From NCBI GenBank assembly GCA_022497155.1, contig MU385767.1, positions 124,001 to 188,000 of the forward strand: DNA of 64,000 nucleotides. Reading direction: 5' to 3'. The stretch comes from Whalleya microplaca (Eukaryota > Ascomycota > Sordariomycetes > Xylariales > Xylariaceae). Position 1 is the stretch's first letter, and the number at the start of each line of letters is the position of its first letter. Made by a program: the position numbers and the translations under genes. Below the pieces are notes generated by a model that made no database searches, was not told the origin of the DNA, and saw only the letters and a list, made by a program, of their open reading frames with translations. Shown here in pieces: positions 11,396-22,894 of this stretch.

Positions 11396-12247
11396 CTTCC
11401 AAGTGGCAGGTTCTAGAGACTAGTGTTTTAGACAGACAGGCAATAACGTTACTTCAAAAGAGATATGTTTCTAAATCTGCCCTCTTGGTGCATGTGCGTC
11501 ATGCATAGATATGTCTCTGACTTCTCGACATATTGAAAATCCTTGTCATCATGATCTAATCAGCTACCTAGGGTGATATGAAGTATGAGTGATAGGGGTA
11601 ATAGGGGAGCGTGGTGGATTAGGAGGTCTTCATACGTGCACTCGTTGAATCTCCGAGATTTTCTTTTCTCTTTCTTATTTCTTTATTTAAAAAGGCGAAA
11701 AATGCTTTTCCGGACTCGCTCTATGTGCCGCTATAGAGATTGCTGTCTAGTTGAACATAGAACACCAACGATATTATCATATGATGCTACAATCCACAAT
11801 GGGACTAAATTCGATCTACAACCTACGGTAAGAAGATAGATAGAAATTGGTCTATCCGATTATACGACGTCGAGAACGTGCTTTGCGACGTTACACTTGA
11901 AATGGTCTCCGTGCTGCGTACAATATGTATTGGGCGTTTCTTATGAGGCAGGGGAGTCTTGATTGGCTGCCGCCAAGCTGGAAACCAATCGCAATTGATG
12001 ACGCCCACTGGTGATGGCGCTTAAGCGTTTAATCTGGCTAGAAATGAACATAGATGGGCTTATTGCGGATGCCGAGTATATCAGTCCTTTAGGTAGCCTT
12101 GTCTTTTGTTTATAGTATTCTATCTTAGTATCAACAGTGTTTCAAAAGCTATACGGCGTCTAGAGAAACCAAAGATAGGGACATACTATTGTTCATCTGC
12201 GCGTAGTGTGCTGACTGTAATGTCGATGTATTCGCTACTTTACCTAA
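11396..12247. other. Intergenic 3' of the hydrolase
   Basis: AT-rich DNA with short, motif-free ORFs only. It ends at the ACATT target duplication of the solo LTR that follows. Confidence 0.5.
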
Positions 12248-12252
12248 ACATT

Positions 12253-13064
12253 TGTCACACGGGGATTGGAGCTAAGACCTGCTGGAAGCTATACGAGATG
12301 TAGGAATGCCGAAACGGTTAAAGTCACTGTGTACGTGGCTAAAGTCACTGTGTATTAACTTATACAGCTAAGTAGCTCAGGTACGTACCTTGCAGTACAG
12401 TTTTCCAACAAATGGATGTACCATCTCTACCACCAAATAACCTTGGAACTTAACAGACCCCTTCAACAACAACTAACGGCAACACACTCTCTAAGCCCCA
12501 ATTCCTTCAAAGCTGTAATAATATTCAAGCGCGCGCGCGAGTCTAGGTCCCATCAACGAATTGAGTTTTTCAGGGGTCGCAGCACATTCTAACGCCTCTC
12601 CGTTAACATTCCTGGCCTCTTCAAATTATTCCGCCGGCACCGTTAATAAACCAGAAGAGGCTGAAGAGCTACTTGTATTTGTTAGAAAGATGTACCGTGA
12701 AGTACGTAACTGACCTATTTAACTACATTAGGTCAATACACAGTAACTTTAACCACGTATACAGTAACTTTAACCATTTCATAGGAATGCTATATGAGTA
12801 CATATATTGGGTGCTTTTGGATATTATTCGATATTGTTGGAATGTATGACTGCTTAATAAGATGTATGCTCACCAGACGGCGGCTGCGTCAGCAACAGAC
12901 GAGATACGTACTAGGACTACGTACCGCGGTAGTAGGTCTATATATAACCTGTCGCCGACCTTCAGATTTGGATACAGACTTAGAACCATAAGCACCCTCA
13001 GAGGCCCTAGAGAATTATTAGCTAAATTGATATATTCCAGCCCCTGACTACAGCCCTTGTTACA
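12253..13064. repeat. Solo LTR (331 bp) split by a nested MITE
   Basis: Begins TGTCACACGG and ends TTGTTACA. It is flanked by perfect 5-bp target duplications ACATT at 12248-12252 and 13065-13069. Without the MITE (12310-12781) and its duplicated 9-bp site, the LTR is 331 bp, exactly the length of the intact copy at 53018-53348. Shared landmarks include CACCAGACGGCGGCT and CCTAGAGAATTATT. Many differences from the other copy are C/T or G/A transitions. The LTR ends 93 bp before the GT32 gene, so it may contribute promoter sequence. Confidence 0.92.
12310..12781. mobile_element. MITE, copy A (non-autonomous DNA transposon)
   Basis: A 472-bp element with ~50-bp terminal inverted repeats. The left end starts CGAAACGGTTAAAGTCACTG; the right end read in reverse starts TGAAATGGTTAAAGTTACTG. 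Each end holds two tandem ~20-bp subunits. Over the compared ~50 bp the two ends differ only by transitions. A perfect 9-bp target duplication TAGGAATGC flanks it (12301-12309, 12782-12790). It encodes no transposase. The 8-9 bp duplications in this family suggest a Mutator-like or hAT-related origin. Its interior, in reverse orientation, matches the elements at 58732-59212 and about 24143-24634. Confidence 0.9.
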
Positions 13065-13157
13065 ACATTCATAAGTGCTTCGTCACTCGAATGTCTTTCC
13101 TCGCCCCCCCTAACTCACAAATTTACTCCTGCAGCATGTTGCAGTACCTGAATTAAT

Positions 13158-14186
13158 ATGTTAATGGATATTCAAGATCATTGGCTCAGCTCTGGGCAGC
13201 CATCCTGGATCTTACTCCGTCCTTTGGGCCAAACTACTCGGCCTTCCATGATTCGAAAGCGCAACAACATCGCCATAGTGTGCACTATCTTTGTCCTCAT
13301 TGGCATTATCCTTGCAATCATGCGGGATGGCGTGGGCATCGACCAGAGTTTGCAAGAGCCCGAAGAGCCGAGGCATCTCATTCCCCGAAATATATGGCAG
13401 ATATTTCTTCCTCCGACAAATTTCAGGGGTAGATTTGTCATTGATCCAGAAAGAATAGGCGATACAGCCACCTGGCTGGCAATGAACCCTGACTACACAT
13501 ACAAATTGGTCGGACTAGCTGGTGCAAACACTTTTGTGGATGAGCACTATGCCGACAACCTAGAACTACGTACAGCATACTATGCGTTGCGAAACCCCGG
13601 TCTTAAGTCTGACCTCTTGCGATATCTCATATTGTCTATTGAGGGCGGCACGTACACAGACACTGATACGATTGCTCTCAAGCCGATAACTCACTGGGTA
13701 CCACAACATATTCAACATCTTGTTCGGGTGGTTATAGGCATAGAGTTTGACCGGTTAGATGGAGATCGATTGGCTGAAATGACGCACGACGTTCAATTTT
13801 GCCAGTGGACTATTTCAGCGGCACCACATCATCCCCTTTTCAAGACCATGGCAAACCGAGCGCTCGGCTCATTGAAGAAGTTAGAACGGTCATATAATAC
13901 AACAATAGAAGAGTTAAAACCAACTAGTTTAGAGGTCGTGAACTCAACGGGGCCGGCAGCATGGACGGATGTGGTATTCAGTTACCTTCAGCAGGCAGAC
14001 CCTAGCCTCGTCAGCACAAGGGACCTTTCCGGTTTGACGCAACCGAAGCTTTATGGTGACATTTTGATTTTACCAATTGATGGCTTTGGTATGGGCATGT
14101 GGCATTCCCATAGCACGAACGATGGAACAATCCCAGATATAGCTTTAGTAAAGCATAACTTTCGAGGCTCATGGAGAGGAGAATAA
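13158..14186 (+). CDS. GT32 family glycosyltransferase (Och1-like), type II membrane protein
   Basis: Single-exon 342-aa protein. The family transfers sugars, typically alpha-mannose, from nucleotide donors in the Golgi. Visible are RNIWQIFLPP (78-86), the LKSDLLRYLIL helix (149-159) and the metal/nucleotide-binding DxD at 168-170 (Asp-Thr-Asp) within EGGTYTDTDT, the hallmark of GT32. Residues 37-54 form one membrane span near the N-terminus, giving type II topology with a luminal catalytic domain. The ATG at 13248 (MIRKRNNIAIV) would also make a classic type II start and may be the true one; 13158 is the longest. The length suits an Och1-like or capsule/GIPC-type mannosyltransferase; the precise acceptor cannot be told. 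The 331-bp LTR with nested MITE ends 93 bp upstream. Confidence 0.88.
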   Translation: MLMDIQDHWLSSGQPSWILLRPLGQTTRPSMIRKRNNIAIVCTIFVLIGIILAIMRDGVGIDQSLQEPEEPRHLIPRNIWQIFLPPTNFRGRFVIDPERIGDTATWLAMNPDYTYKLVGLAGANTFVDEHYADNLELRTAYYALRNPGLKSDLLRYLILSIEGGTYTDTDTIALKPITHWVPQHIQHLVRVVIGIEFDRLDGDRLAEMTHDVQFCQWTISAAPHHPLFKTMANRALGSLKKLERSYNTTIEELKPTSLEVVNSTGPAAWTDVVFSYLQQADPSLVSTRDLSGLTQPKLYGDILILPIDGFGMGMWHSHSTNDGTIPDIALVKHNFRGSWRGE

Positions 14187-14984
14187 CGCATGCTTAATAG
14201 TCGAACATCACATGAACTTAGATAATTAATCGTTTTTATTTCAAAAGCCGTTTCGAGACTCGCATCATAGAATCATCGATAAAGAACTGAAAAGTGCTGG
14301 AACTGGCTTAAATGAAAATTGTTTCTAATACATCTGTAATTGCGATTACCCTCAGAGCTTAGTTGGCGTTGCTGACCTTGCAGAAATAGGGGGAAAGAAA
14401 TGGTCTCGGTAAGCTCAGATGACAAGGGCCCTTTTGCATCAAACAATTCAGTTTTATCCATTTCACACTAGGAAATTACGCCGACCTTTCTGTTAGTCCT
14501 GGGACTTTTTCAATTGATATCTAACTCCAATCATCCGGTATAATTATCGCTAGTCTCCAGGATGCTTAATGTTTTAACACGGAATGATCGTTAAAGATAT
14601 ATGGGTTGTTTCAGTACTTCTACTCCTCTGGGTCAAGAACGTTCTTACATTTGTCCTCTTCGGTCTTGATTGACTCGCGGTCCCTATCGTTGTCTTCACC
14701 AGAGCTTTCAAGGTTGAATCCGTTCTGCGGCTTGATAATATTGTCAATCAATATTAGGTGACGTTCATTTATTCTATGTCTCCTTACTGTTAATACAAAA
14801 CATGTGATAAAGAGCTGGAACTGACTGGCATTACTAGCCACCCGCGCACCTGTATGGACAGAGATGTTGGCTAGCACAATAAAATACGGCCCCTTCGGCA
14901 GAAATTGCACAGACAATTTCAAAATTGATTCTTACATCTAAGAGCAAATCTACTATATCTACCATAGCTACAACTCTATCATAT
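14187..14984. other. Intergenic between convergent genes
   Basis: Spacer between the 3' ends of the GT32 gene (+) and the OYE gene (-). AT-rich; only short motif-free ORFs. Confidence 0.5.
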
Positions 14985-16456
14985 CTATGCTTTCTTCGTA
15001 GCTGTCTGTTTAGCGCCTCTTCCGCCAAATCCCCAACCAATCTGGTTTGCAACATGAATTGCCGTATCGACCTGGATTTTACACCTATTGTCAGTGAACA
15101 TGCCCTAATGTTATATCGATGTTCTAGGGGAATATGTATACCTACCTCATCTGCCCAACTCCACACAAGTCCCGGGTTTTTCTGGAACATGCGCCCTGCG
15201 GCCACCATATCAAGTGGCTTCTCATCCTCGCCCTCGCCCTTTCCGCCCACAAGCAGCTCCTCAGCCTGCTTTCCGCTGGTAATATTCCCCACAGTAGCGA
15301 CTATCATGCGATCTCCTACAGCCTTCTTAACCGCCTGCGCAAAAGGGGCCTGGTACCCCGGCCCTGCGCGTATTTTCTGCTGGGAATGATTGCCACCGCT
15401 CGACACATCAAGCACATCGACACCACGCTCCGCAAACAGAGACGCAAGCCGACACGTATCCCGAACAGTCCAGCTCTCGCCCGTGAACTCCTGTACATCC
15501 TCAAGCCAATCCGTGGCGCTCACACGCGCGAAGAGGGGCATATCGGCGGGCAAGACCGCACGGACCTCCTCCGCGATTTCCAGGGGTAGGCGAGCACGGC
15601 CTTCAAAGCTACCCCCGTACGCATCGTCGCGAAAGTTCGTTGCCGGGCTGAGAAAGTTGTGCAGAAGATACCCGTGCGCGCAATGGAGCTCGACGACATC
15701 AAACCCGACGCTTACAGCGCGCTTAGCGGCGGCCACAAAGTCGGCCTTGAGCTGCGCAATCTCGTCGAGGGTTAGAGCGCGCGGACGTGCGTGGTTGTGA
15801 TCGAAGGGGACCGCGCTCGCGGATACGACGTCATCCGGCCACCCGCCTACGTCCGCTGTCGCCACGGCTGCTTGGCTTAGCCAGGGGGCGACGGTCGAAG
15901 CCTTGCGGCCAGCATGGGCGAGTTGGATTCCTATCTTTTGGCCTTGCGAGTGTGCGAACAGCACGTGTTGCTTCAGGGACTCCATGTGCTCATCGAGCCA
16001 GAGGCCCGAGTCCTCGGGCGTAATGCGACCCCGGGGCTGGACTGCGGTAGCTTCGACTATAGTTAGCCCGGGCTGCGTGTATCGTTAACACCATGTTGTT
16101 CAACTTGGAACTGCCGGCTAGGGCGAGGAGCTTACCCCTCGTTGTACGATGCCGCCGAGGTGAGTGGTATGCCACAGCGTATGGAAGCCATTCTCTGCTG
16201 AGTACTGGCATAGAGGAGATACAATTATGCGATTCTGCAGCGTGAGACCGCGGATCTGCAGAGGAGTGAAGAGTTTTGGTATCGGCCTGCCGTCCGGCTG
16301 AGGGTCAAGAGCAGTCCCCGCCGGGGGTTCCTGCGCTGGTGTAAAGAAGGGCACACCCTTGGCTGGTTTATTTGGAATACCATGTTGTTCGGGTACTGCT
16401 GGTTGACCTGCGGCGATGGCATGATGAGGGTGCCCTTCCTTCTGGTCAGCTCCCAT
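14985..16456 (-). CDS. Old yellow enzyme family NADH:flavin oxidoreductase
   Basis: FMN-dependent ene-reductase, 444 aa from three exons: 16456-16136, 16072-15146 and 15071-14985. Introns of 63 and 74 nt are GT-AG and in phase. The exon joins rebuild QRG/PGLTIVEATAV and WADE/VDTAIHVANQIGWGFGGRG, both standard OYE stretches. Other landmarks are KLFTPLQIRG and NRIIVSPLCQYSAENG near the N-terminus, GRITPEDSGLW, HAGRKAS, the CAHGYLLHNFLSP barrel strand, and VAAGRMFQKNP at the phosphate-binding site. The WADE exon reads through its donor into a misleading tail, so the short last exon is easily missed. The family (YqjM/OYE class) reduces activated C=C bonds in xenobiotics or secondary metabolites. 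A 5' tail rich in Pro and Gly precedes the barrel. No biosynthetic cluster is evident around it. Confidence 0.93.
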
Positions 16457-17086
16457 ATTTGTCGCGTCCTACTTGCGCTGATCTTAACACAGGTGTAAGA
16501 ACGACAGTTTGGGGGAGATGAATGGAAATCTGCGAGATATTTCAACACTGCGGTTTTCTAATCGTTCGATTTTGCCGGCACATCTGGCCTCGCAGGGTTG
16601 CTTGCATTACATCATAGATGGTATGCTACATAATTAGTGACACACTATAAAAAAAGGTTACCCACCCTGCCGGTAGATTATATAAACTGACATTATCCCT
16701 CAATGGTACAGGAAACCTGCATATAACAGACTTTCCTGCTGCATACAAGTTCTCTTCAAGACTTATGTTGAGTTCAAGTCAATATTGTCAACTATATTTC
16801 TGTGGACGGCTACACCCCCTGTCTGAACAACACAGACCATCAGCTCAACGATATACTGTATCCAAGCATCCCAGATGCCCCACACAGCGTAGCATTGTGA
16901 TGATGTATCCACTCTTACCCAGTACACCATATCAATCCGGCCTCGTGATAATGTGTCAACTGCATCTGGTATTTCCCTGAGATCATACTAACTGTCTAAA
17001 TAGTTAGCTAGCAAAGTGAGATCACTGCTCCAGTGCCAGTTTAGTTCTACCTTCTGGATGAACAACAGTATCTTATTTCCAAACGC
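16457..17086. other. Intergenic between OYE promoter and helicase 3' end
   Basis: Contains the OYE gene promoter (minus strand) and the 3' flank of the helicase gene. No coding exon or repeat recognised. Confidence 0.5.
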
Positions 17087-20000
17087 TCAAGCCCACACCT
17101 TCTTAAACTTCTCGTCAAACTCCTCATGTAACATTGCAAAAGCCATGTACACAGTTGTTAAGGACGCGCCACCGTCTTGCGCACAGCTGGGTGGCTCCGA
17201 TGTGTTTTCATCGCCTCCACTAGGTAGCTGATGCGCCTTACCCTTGCCATTGGCGGCCTTTGTCCCCGAGGTGCCCTGACCATCTAGTCCGTCGCTGTCC
17301 GAACTCTCCTCGGCATCCCATGAATCGACTACCTTCTTCTTCTTGGCCTTTTCTTTACCCGAGGTTCCCGCGCGATTGATGTGCAACGCAGCCAAACCGT
17401 CAGTGGCAGCCTCTACATCCTTCTGTTCTTCATCAGCGTCAAATCCGGCGCCCTCCTCGATCTCATCGCCAGCATCTTGCACGTCGATCATAGCAGCATC
17501 GTCTACTTCGGCCTTGGGTTTGAGAAAGTTCGCCAAGCTGGTCTTGATTGTCGCAAGGATTAGGGAAAAGTCTTTCAGGCGATACCAGACGTCTCCGCCC
17601 TTGATCCCATTGTCGCGTACCAGTGCGTCCATGTCGCCGTGCTTGAAGAAATCGTAGATATAGGCATTCCACGGAACCCCGCCCGTTTCGTGTGGCGCCA
17701 TCGGGATATACGGGATAGCGGACTGCTCTAGGAAGACGCCGGATCGGACCGTGTCGCACAGTTCTTCGATTGTCTTAAATTCGTCTGTGAATCCAGACAG
17801 TGCTGCAAAGGACGAGCGTACTGTCGTCTTGTCTAAAGAAGGCAAGATGCCTTCCATATCATGAGGCTCGTGCGGCTCGATTTTGTACTCTGTAAAAGGA
17901 AGTTGCGTATCTGCTACATCAGACAAATGCTGGGCTGTATATGTACTGACGTAGTCCTTGAAAATTTTGAGGGTCTCGCGATTGTGCTGCGTCAGGATTC
18001 GAGCAGCTTCCTCAGGCAACTCGGGAAGGAGGATAAGTGAGGGGGACCGATGTACAACACCCTCAAACCACGACTTGTCTTGATATCGATGACAAGGAAT
18101 TCGACAGAATAAATGGGAAAAAATAAGCACGATCTCAAGAATGATTTCTTTTTGCCTATGTCTGCGATGCAACCCCGAGCACAACTTGTGGAAGTATCCT
18201 TCTTTCAATAAGGAGTGGAATGCGAATACTGCATTCTCAGTGAAGTATAGGTGCCCTATAAGACCAGAGAAGTTGAGTGGAGTTCCATCCGCCGCAAGAA
18301 GGTGCTGCCGCCGCAAATAGTCGATCGAAAATCGCAAATGGTGCTGTATTGACATTTGCGCCGCTGGACCGCCGAGGTACAGTCGAGTTTGTGTAAGGAG
18401 CGACTTAACAGCCTTGGTGGCATACTCTGAGTTATCTGTGCCATGAAGAAGACTGAACAGGCGGAGTATGAGTGTCACGGATATGGGAAACTGCCCTCGT
18501 AGGTCTGGGAGTCTCGCTATGGTACTTGAGATCAGTATTTTCTTTTTAGACAATTTGACGGATCATCTGGAGTTACAAGACGTATCTCAGGAGCAGTGGG
18601 TTTCAGATTATGCTCTAATATAGAGTTCTTGCTCCTGAAGTAGGACAAGGAGTGTATTTCAATACTTGGATACTACTTACCTGACATGATCTCCAGTGAT
18701 CGCTTAGGTGGAACCCCGTGGAAGACAACATTGCCGAGGACGTCAAAACCTCGGCGACCCGCGCGGCCAGAGGCTTGGCGGTAGTTGAGAGCGGTCAAGA
18801 ACACAGAATCCCCAGCAAAAACAACAGTTTTGCAAGGCATATTGAGACCAAGGGCAAGGGTACCGGTTGCGACAACAACCGTTAGGTAGCCTTTGCGGAA
18901 AAGCATTTCAACCCTAGGCACGGTTAGGGTCGGCTAGCAGAGGGTAAAGGGGCAAACCCGAGGGGATTGCTTGCAGTGTCTAACTTACACTTGACGGTAT
19001 TGTCGATTCATACCCGCATGGTGGACTCCCAACCCCCTTCTTAGAGCCTCAATAACCTGTGGACGTATTGGCAAATTTTTGAGCGTGTCAAGCCGCTCCT
19101 GTAACTCTGTGTCTGAGATCTTAGTGGAGTCAGCAAAACTAAATTGAGAAAGAGGCGCATATGGATCAAAACTATCCCAGGGGCTCTTTTCCTGATTAGC
19201 ATCCTCTCGGAGAAAGTCAAGTTTACTCAGACCTTCCTCGTCCGCCACCAGATGAGTACGAGTTAACTTTGTAGTCTTGCCTCGTGTCTTCTTCCACGTC
19301 TCAAATTCAGCTATCTTTTTTTTCCACTTTGGATCGGTCTCCTTGTATTCTACCTCGGCTAATTTCAGTGCCTTGAGCAGAGTAACAAGAATTGCTTCGC
19401 ATCCAAGTCGGTCATAATTAAAAAAGATGGCGGGCAACGCGCCACAATTCCGAAGATCAAGAGCCAATGAAAAGATTGGCCTGCCGTAAACCAGAGGACT
19501 TCGTCGATTAGGCGGCACTATAGCCTGTAGTTTAGCATCAACTTGAACTAGTTTATTAAACTGTTTGCCACGGAGGTCCTCTTGGATACTCTCGAAAGGC
19601 GACGCGCGGTTGATCATCCAAGCTTCAAGTTGTTGCTTAAGAGATGTTTCCCACTTAGCAACGTCCGATTTCTTGACGAGCGAGGGGAGAGAACGTTTCG
19701 GGCTCAACGAGTCGTCAGCCTTGTAGTGATCATTCTCATGTTTCTTCAGGCATTTCCACAGGTGCAGGCAATCTCGAGGCTCCAAGCTAGTGTCATTTAG
19801 AGTATCGATGTTCCTTTTCCTCATCGTTAGCAACTCGCCAGAACAGTTCATATCATTAGACTAACTTTCCAATCAATGCCCCAATGGGATGTACAAATGT
19901 GAACCGCTTTGAGGCATCGGCGTCGGACTCTAGACCGGGGAAAGGGAGTCGTGTGACAGGCAAAAGGCCCTTGAAATCCGACGAAATCGGAATATTATAT

Positions 20001-22894
20001 ATGTATTTGCGAAGGTCAGAATAGCGGTAACCGTGGACAATCATCTCGAGATCGAATCCTTTGACTTTCTGTGTACCCTCTAGCCATTCTTTAAACTCGA
20101 GGGGATTTCCAACGGTGGCAGAAAGTGCAATAATAGGGCATGGAGCCAGCAGAAGTAGTTGCTCCCAGATGACACCATCTTCAGACTGGCCAATACAATG
20201 TACCTCATCAAATATGATCCTCTTCACTCTGCGGGACCAAGAAGTTGATGTCTTAGCATTGGATGACGCTAACAGCATTATTTGAAGGATGTGGGGAACC
20301 GTCACAAGAACCTGGCAGCCAGTGGGATTGTTCACACGATAGTCTCGCGTGTGAATAGCCCAGACAGACCGTCCTTCCAGATTATGATACGACTTGGAAA
20401 ATCGTGCCTGAACCTCGGCAGCGATCTGGTTGACCAATGCCTTGGTAGGTGCAACATAGACAACGACATCATCATCGCTGGCCTGCAGAGCTTTCTTCAT
20501 AGCATAGAATGATATAAAGGTCTTACCCGCTGAAGTGGGTGCAACTACGAATAAGCTTTTGTCAGCATCAATCGCGTCGAGGACCTTTCGTTGCCAAGCA
20601 TCCGGATTGAAAGGAACTCGAGGGTCTGGGGCCGAGTCGAAACTGCGTTCCATGTAAGGGCCAGAGTAGTCCAGCTGGAATTCCAGTGGATCCGACCGCG
20701 ATGCAGATTTCAGTTCCACGCCTTCAATTTTGAAGGGCAACTTCTTGGATACAGAAGTAGTTGGGCTAAGACTCAAAGGAATCTTGAGGCCATCTATGAG
20801 ACTGCCTAGCTGATAGGCAATCTCTTGGGTGAGTGCCATGCCATTCATCTCGATGACCTTCCACCATAACATCGCTTTTATTTCTGGAACTGAGGCAAAT
20901 GTTAGTTAACTCGAACTTTCCTATCCTAAAGCGCGACTAAGAACTTACTACTCTGTTTCGGAGACTTATCACTGCGGATTAATAGTGTCAAAATGCCACA
21001 TATGTATAGGGAGATCTCTGCTCCAACGACAGACTGGTCGCTGGAAGAAAGGCCCGCGAAATATTTCTCCGCCTTGAGAAAGCGCTTGATTAGGGAATCT
21101 TCCTTCTCGAGTTCCAGGCGTTGGTTCCCCCAAAACGAGTTGACAGCCAGCGACTTTCCTTCCAACTTAGCCGCCTTAGTCCTTTCTGCCGCTTGGAACG
21201 CCTTTTCCTTGCCACTTTGAGGTCCATTTTTGGAAGTGAGCTTCTTATTCTTAGCAGGTGGTCTTTCTTTCAAAGCTTCCTTCCAGTCCTTGTTTGATCG
21301 CTGCGCAGGCTTCCCCCCTTTCCCGGCTCTTTTACCATCGGTGGATGGGCGCACAACAATGATTTCAGGCTTGATGTTTTTCCCAGATGCGCCCGAGAGG
21401 CTAGCAGAGTATGCCAAGGTATCTGCCATAAACTTCTGGTTCCTCTTTCGCGCGAAGAATCCCAACGGTTTCGAGACGTGTTTGGGATCAAGAGGCTTCT
21501 TGGCGTTGTGCCAATGAGTTAACTCCTGAAATACCTGAGAGTGTGGCGATTCCAAAGCATCCTCGGTCTCTAGTTGAACCTGCTGCAAGTATTGATCAAG
21601 GATAGGATGACTAAAAGGGAGAACTGCAGAACTGATACGGTCAGCCTGGCTGTCGGGCTTTTTCTTGTACTCTGCTATATTGTCAGGGGGGTTATTTGGT
21701 ATCATATCCAACATGCTAATGCCGGTGAGGTCATTAACCAATCCCAAGAAGCTAGAGAGCTCCTCTTTTAGAGACTCAGGTAGGTGCAGATGGGGAAATC
21801 TGCTGCAAATCTGCAGGTAGAGTCGCCCATCAAAAAGGTCGAAGGCATCCCACTTCGCAGTTGAGGCTTCGTTGCCCCCTTGATCGAGAATGTTCGTGGC
21901 AGATTGACAGAAATCCCTCATGACTTCATTGTAGCAACTTGTTGGCCCCATAGTGTTGATTTGTGGGAACGACCGCAGTGAAAGATCATAATGGCGTAGA
22001 AGAATTAGATGAAGGACGATGCAGAAAGCCCCTTTACTTTTGGCTTCCGTTGTTCCAGAACTGAAGACACGTGAGAGAGCTTGAAGAGTAATGATCTCCC
22101 TCGTAGTCAGATCTCTTTTTAAGTGATTTGTACGAGGAAGCCGCTCAAGCTCCTCGGATCCGTACGAACTATCATTCCGCATAGGACTATCATCATGTTC
22201 CAGGGGAGCCATTTTACCTGGGGGAGTAGCAATAGAAACGTGTACCTTCATATGAGGTGTTAGAAAAATTTGTAGGTGACGACGACATAGTACACACCTT
22301 TGAGTTCGTGAAGTTGATTTCATCTATGAATGCCACACAATAGCCAAACTGGGCAATCTGGTATGCCACGCTTAAATGGGCTAGAGTGACAGGATGATCC
22401 TCCGAATGGGTGGATCGGCCATCGGAGCACATGAAAAAGTACTGTGGATTGCAGGCCAAGTATTTACGAAAGCCGTGGCAGTGGATAGAGTCGAATCGAT
22501 GACTGAATGTCGAAAAGGATCGGGTCGCAAAGTGTCGTATGAGTACCGCTCGAGTAAGTAGATACTTGTAAGCTTGCTGACTTGGTGTACCATAGGGGAT
22601 ACACAAATCCTTATGGCTGTCAAACCAGATTATGTGGAAGTTACAACCACGATCTCTTAGTCGGCTCAGGAAAGATTCGACGGCATGTACGGCATGGAGA
22701 AGCTGGAATCCGTACTCGTAATCAACACGCGCAGTGCGAAGGGAGTGGACAAGTAGTGCTTCACCATGGATAGCAAATAGTTCCTTGCCGGCAAAGTCCC
22801 CCACGATGTCGACGGTGAGAGGATTCAAGGACGCATGCCAGTCTTGAAGAAGGGAGCGGTTCATGTCGTTCTGGAACGCGCCTAAGGATGCCAT
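17087..22894 (-). CDS. DDX60-like Ski2-family DExH-box RNA helicase
   Basis: Six exons give 1803 aa: 22894-22298, 22245-20949, 20889-19866, 19819-18989, 18913-18681 and 18516-17087. Introns of 52, 59, 46, 75 and 164 nt are all GT-AG and in phase. Helicase motifs are APTSAGKT (motif I, 748-755), DEVH (motif II, 859-862), SAT (888-890) and QASGRAGRR (motif VI, 1296-1304), the Ski2-like set. The first ~200 residues ([40 protein letters not shown]) resemble the PIN-like N-terminal part of DDX60-type helicases. Low-complexity Lys-rich tracts follow around 530-600, and the C-terminus carries an acidic/Lys linker. Mammalian DDX60 is linked to antiviral RNA sensing and to ribosome-associated control; fungal homologues are largely uncharacterised, so the role here is open. 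The start [11 protein letters not shown] at 22894 was preferred to longer upstream frames. Confidence 0.92.

Noticed and set aside
14925..16023. Overlapping plus-strand frames over the OYE gene
   Set aside because: They are antisense shadows of the GC-rich OYE exons, low in motifs.
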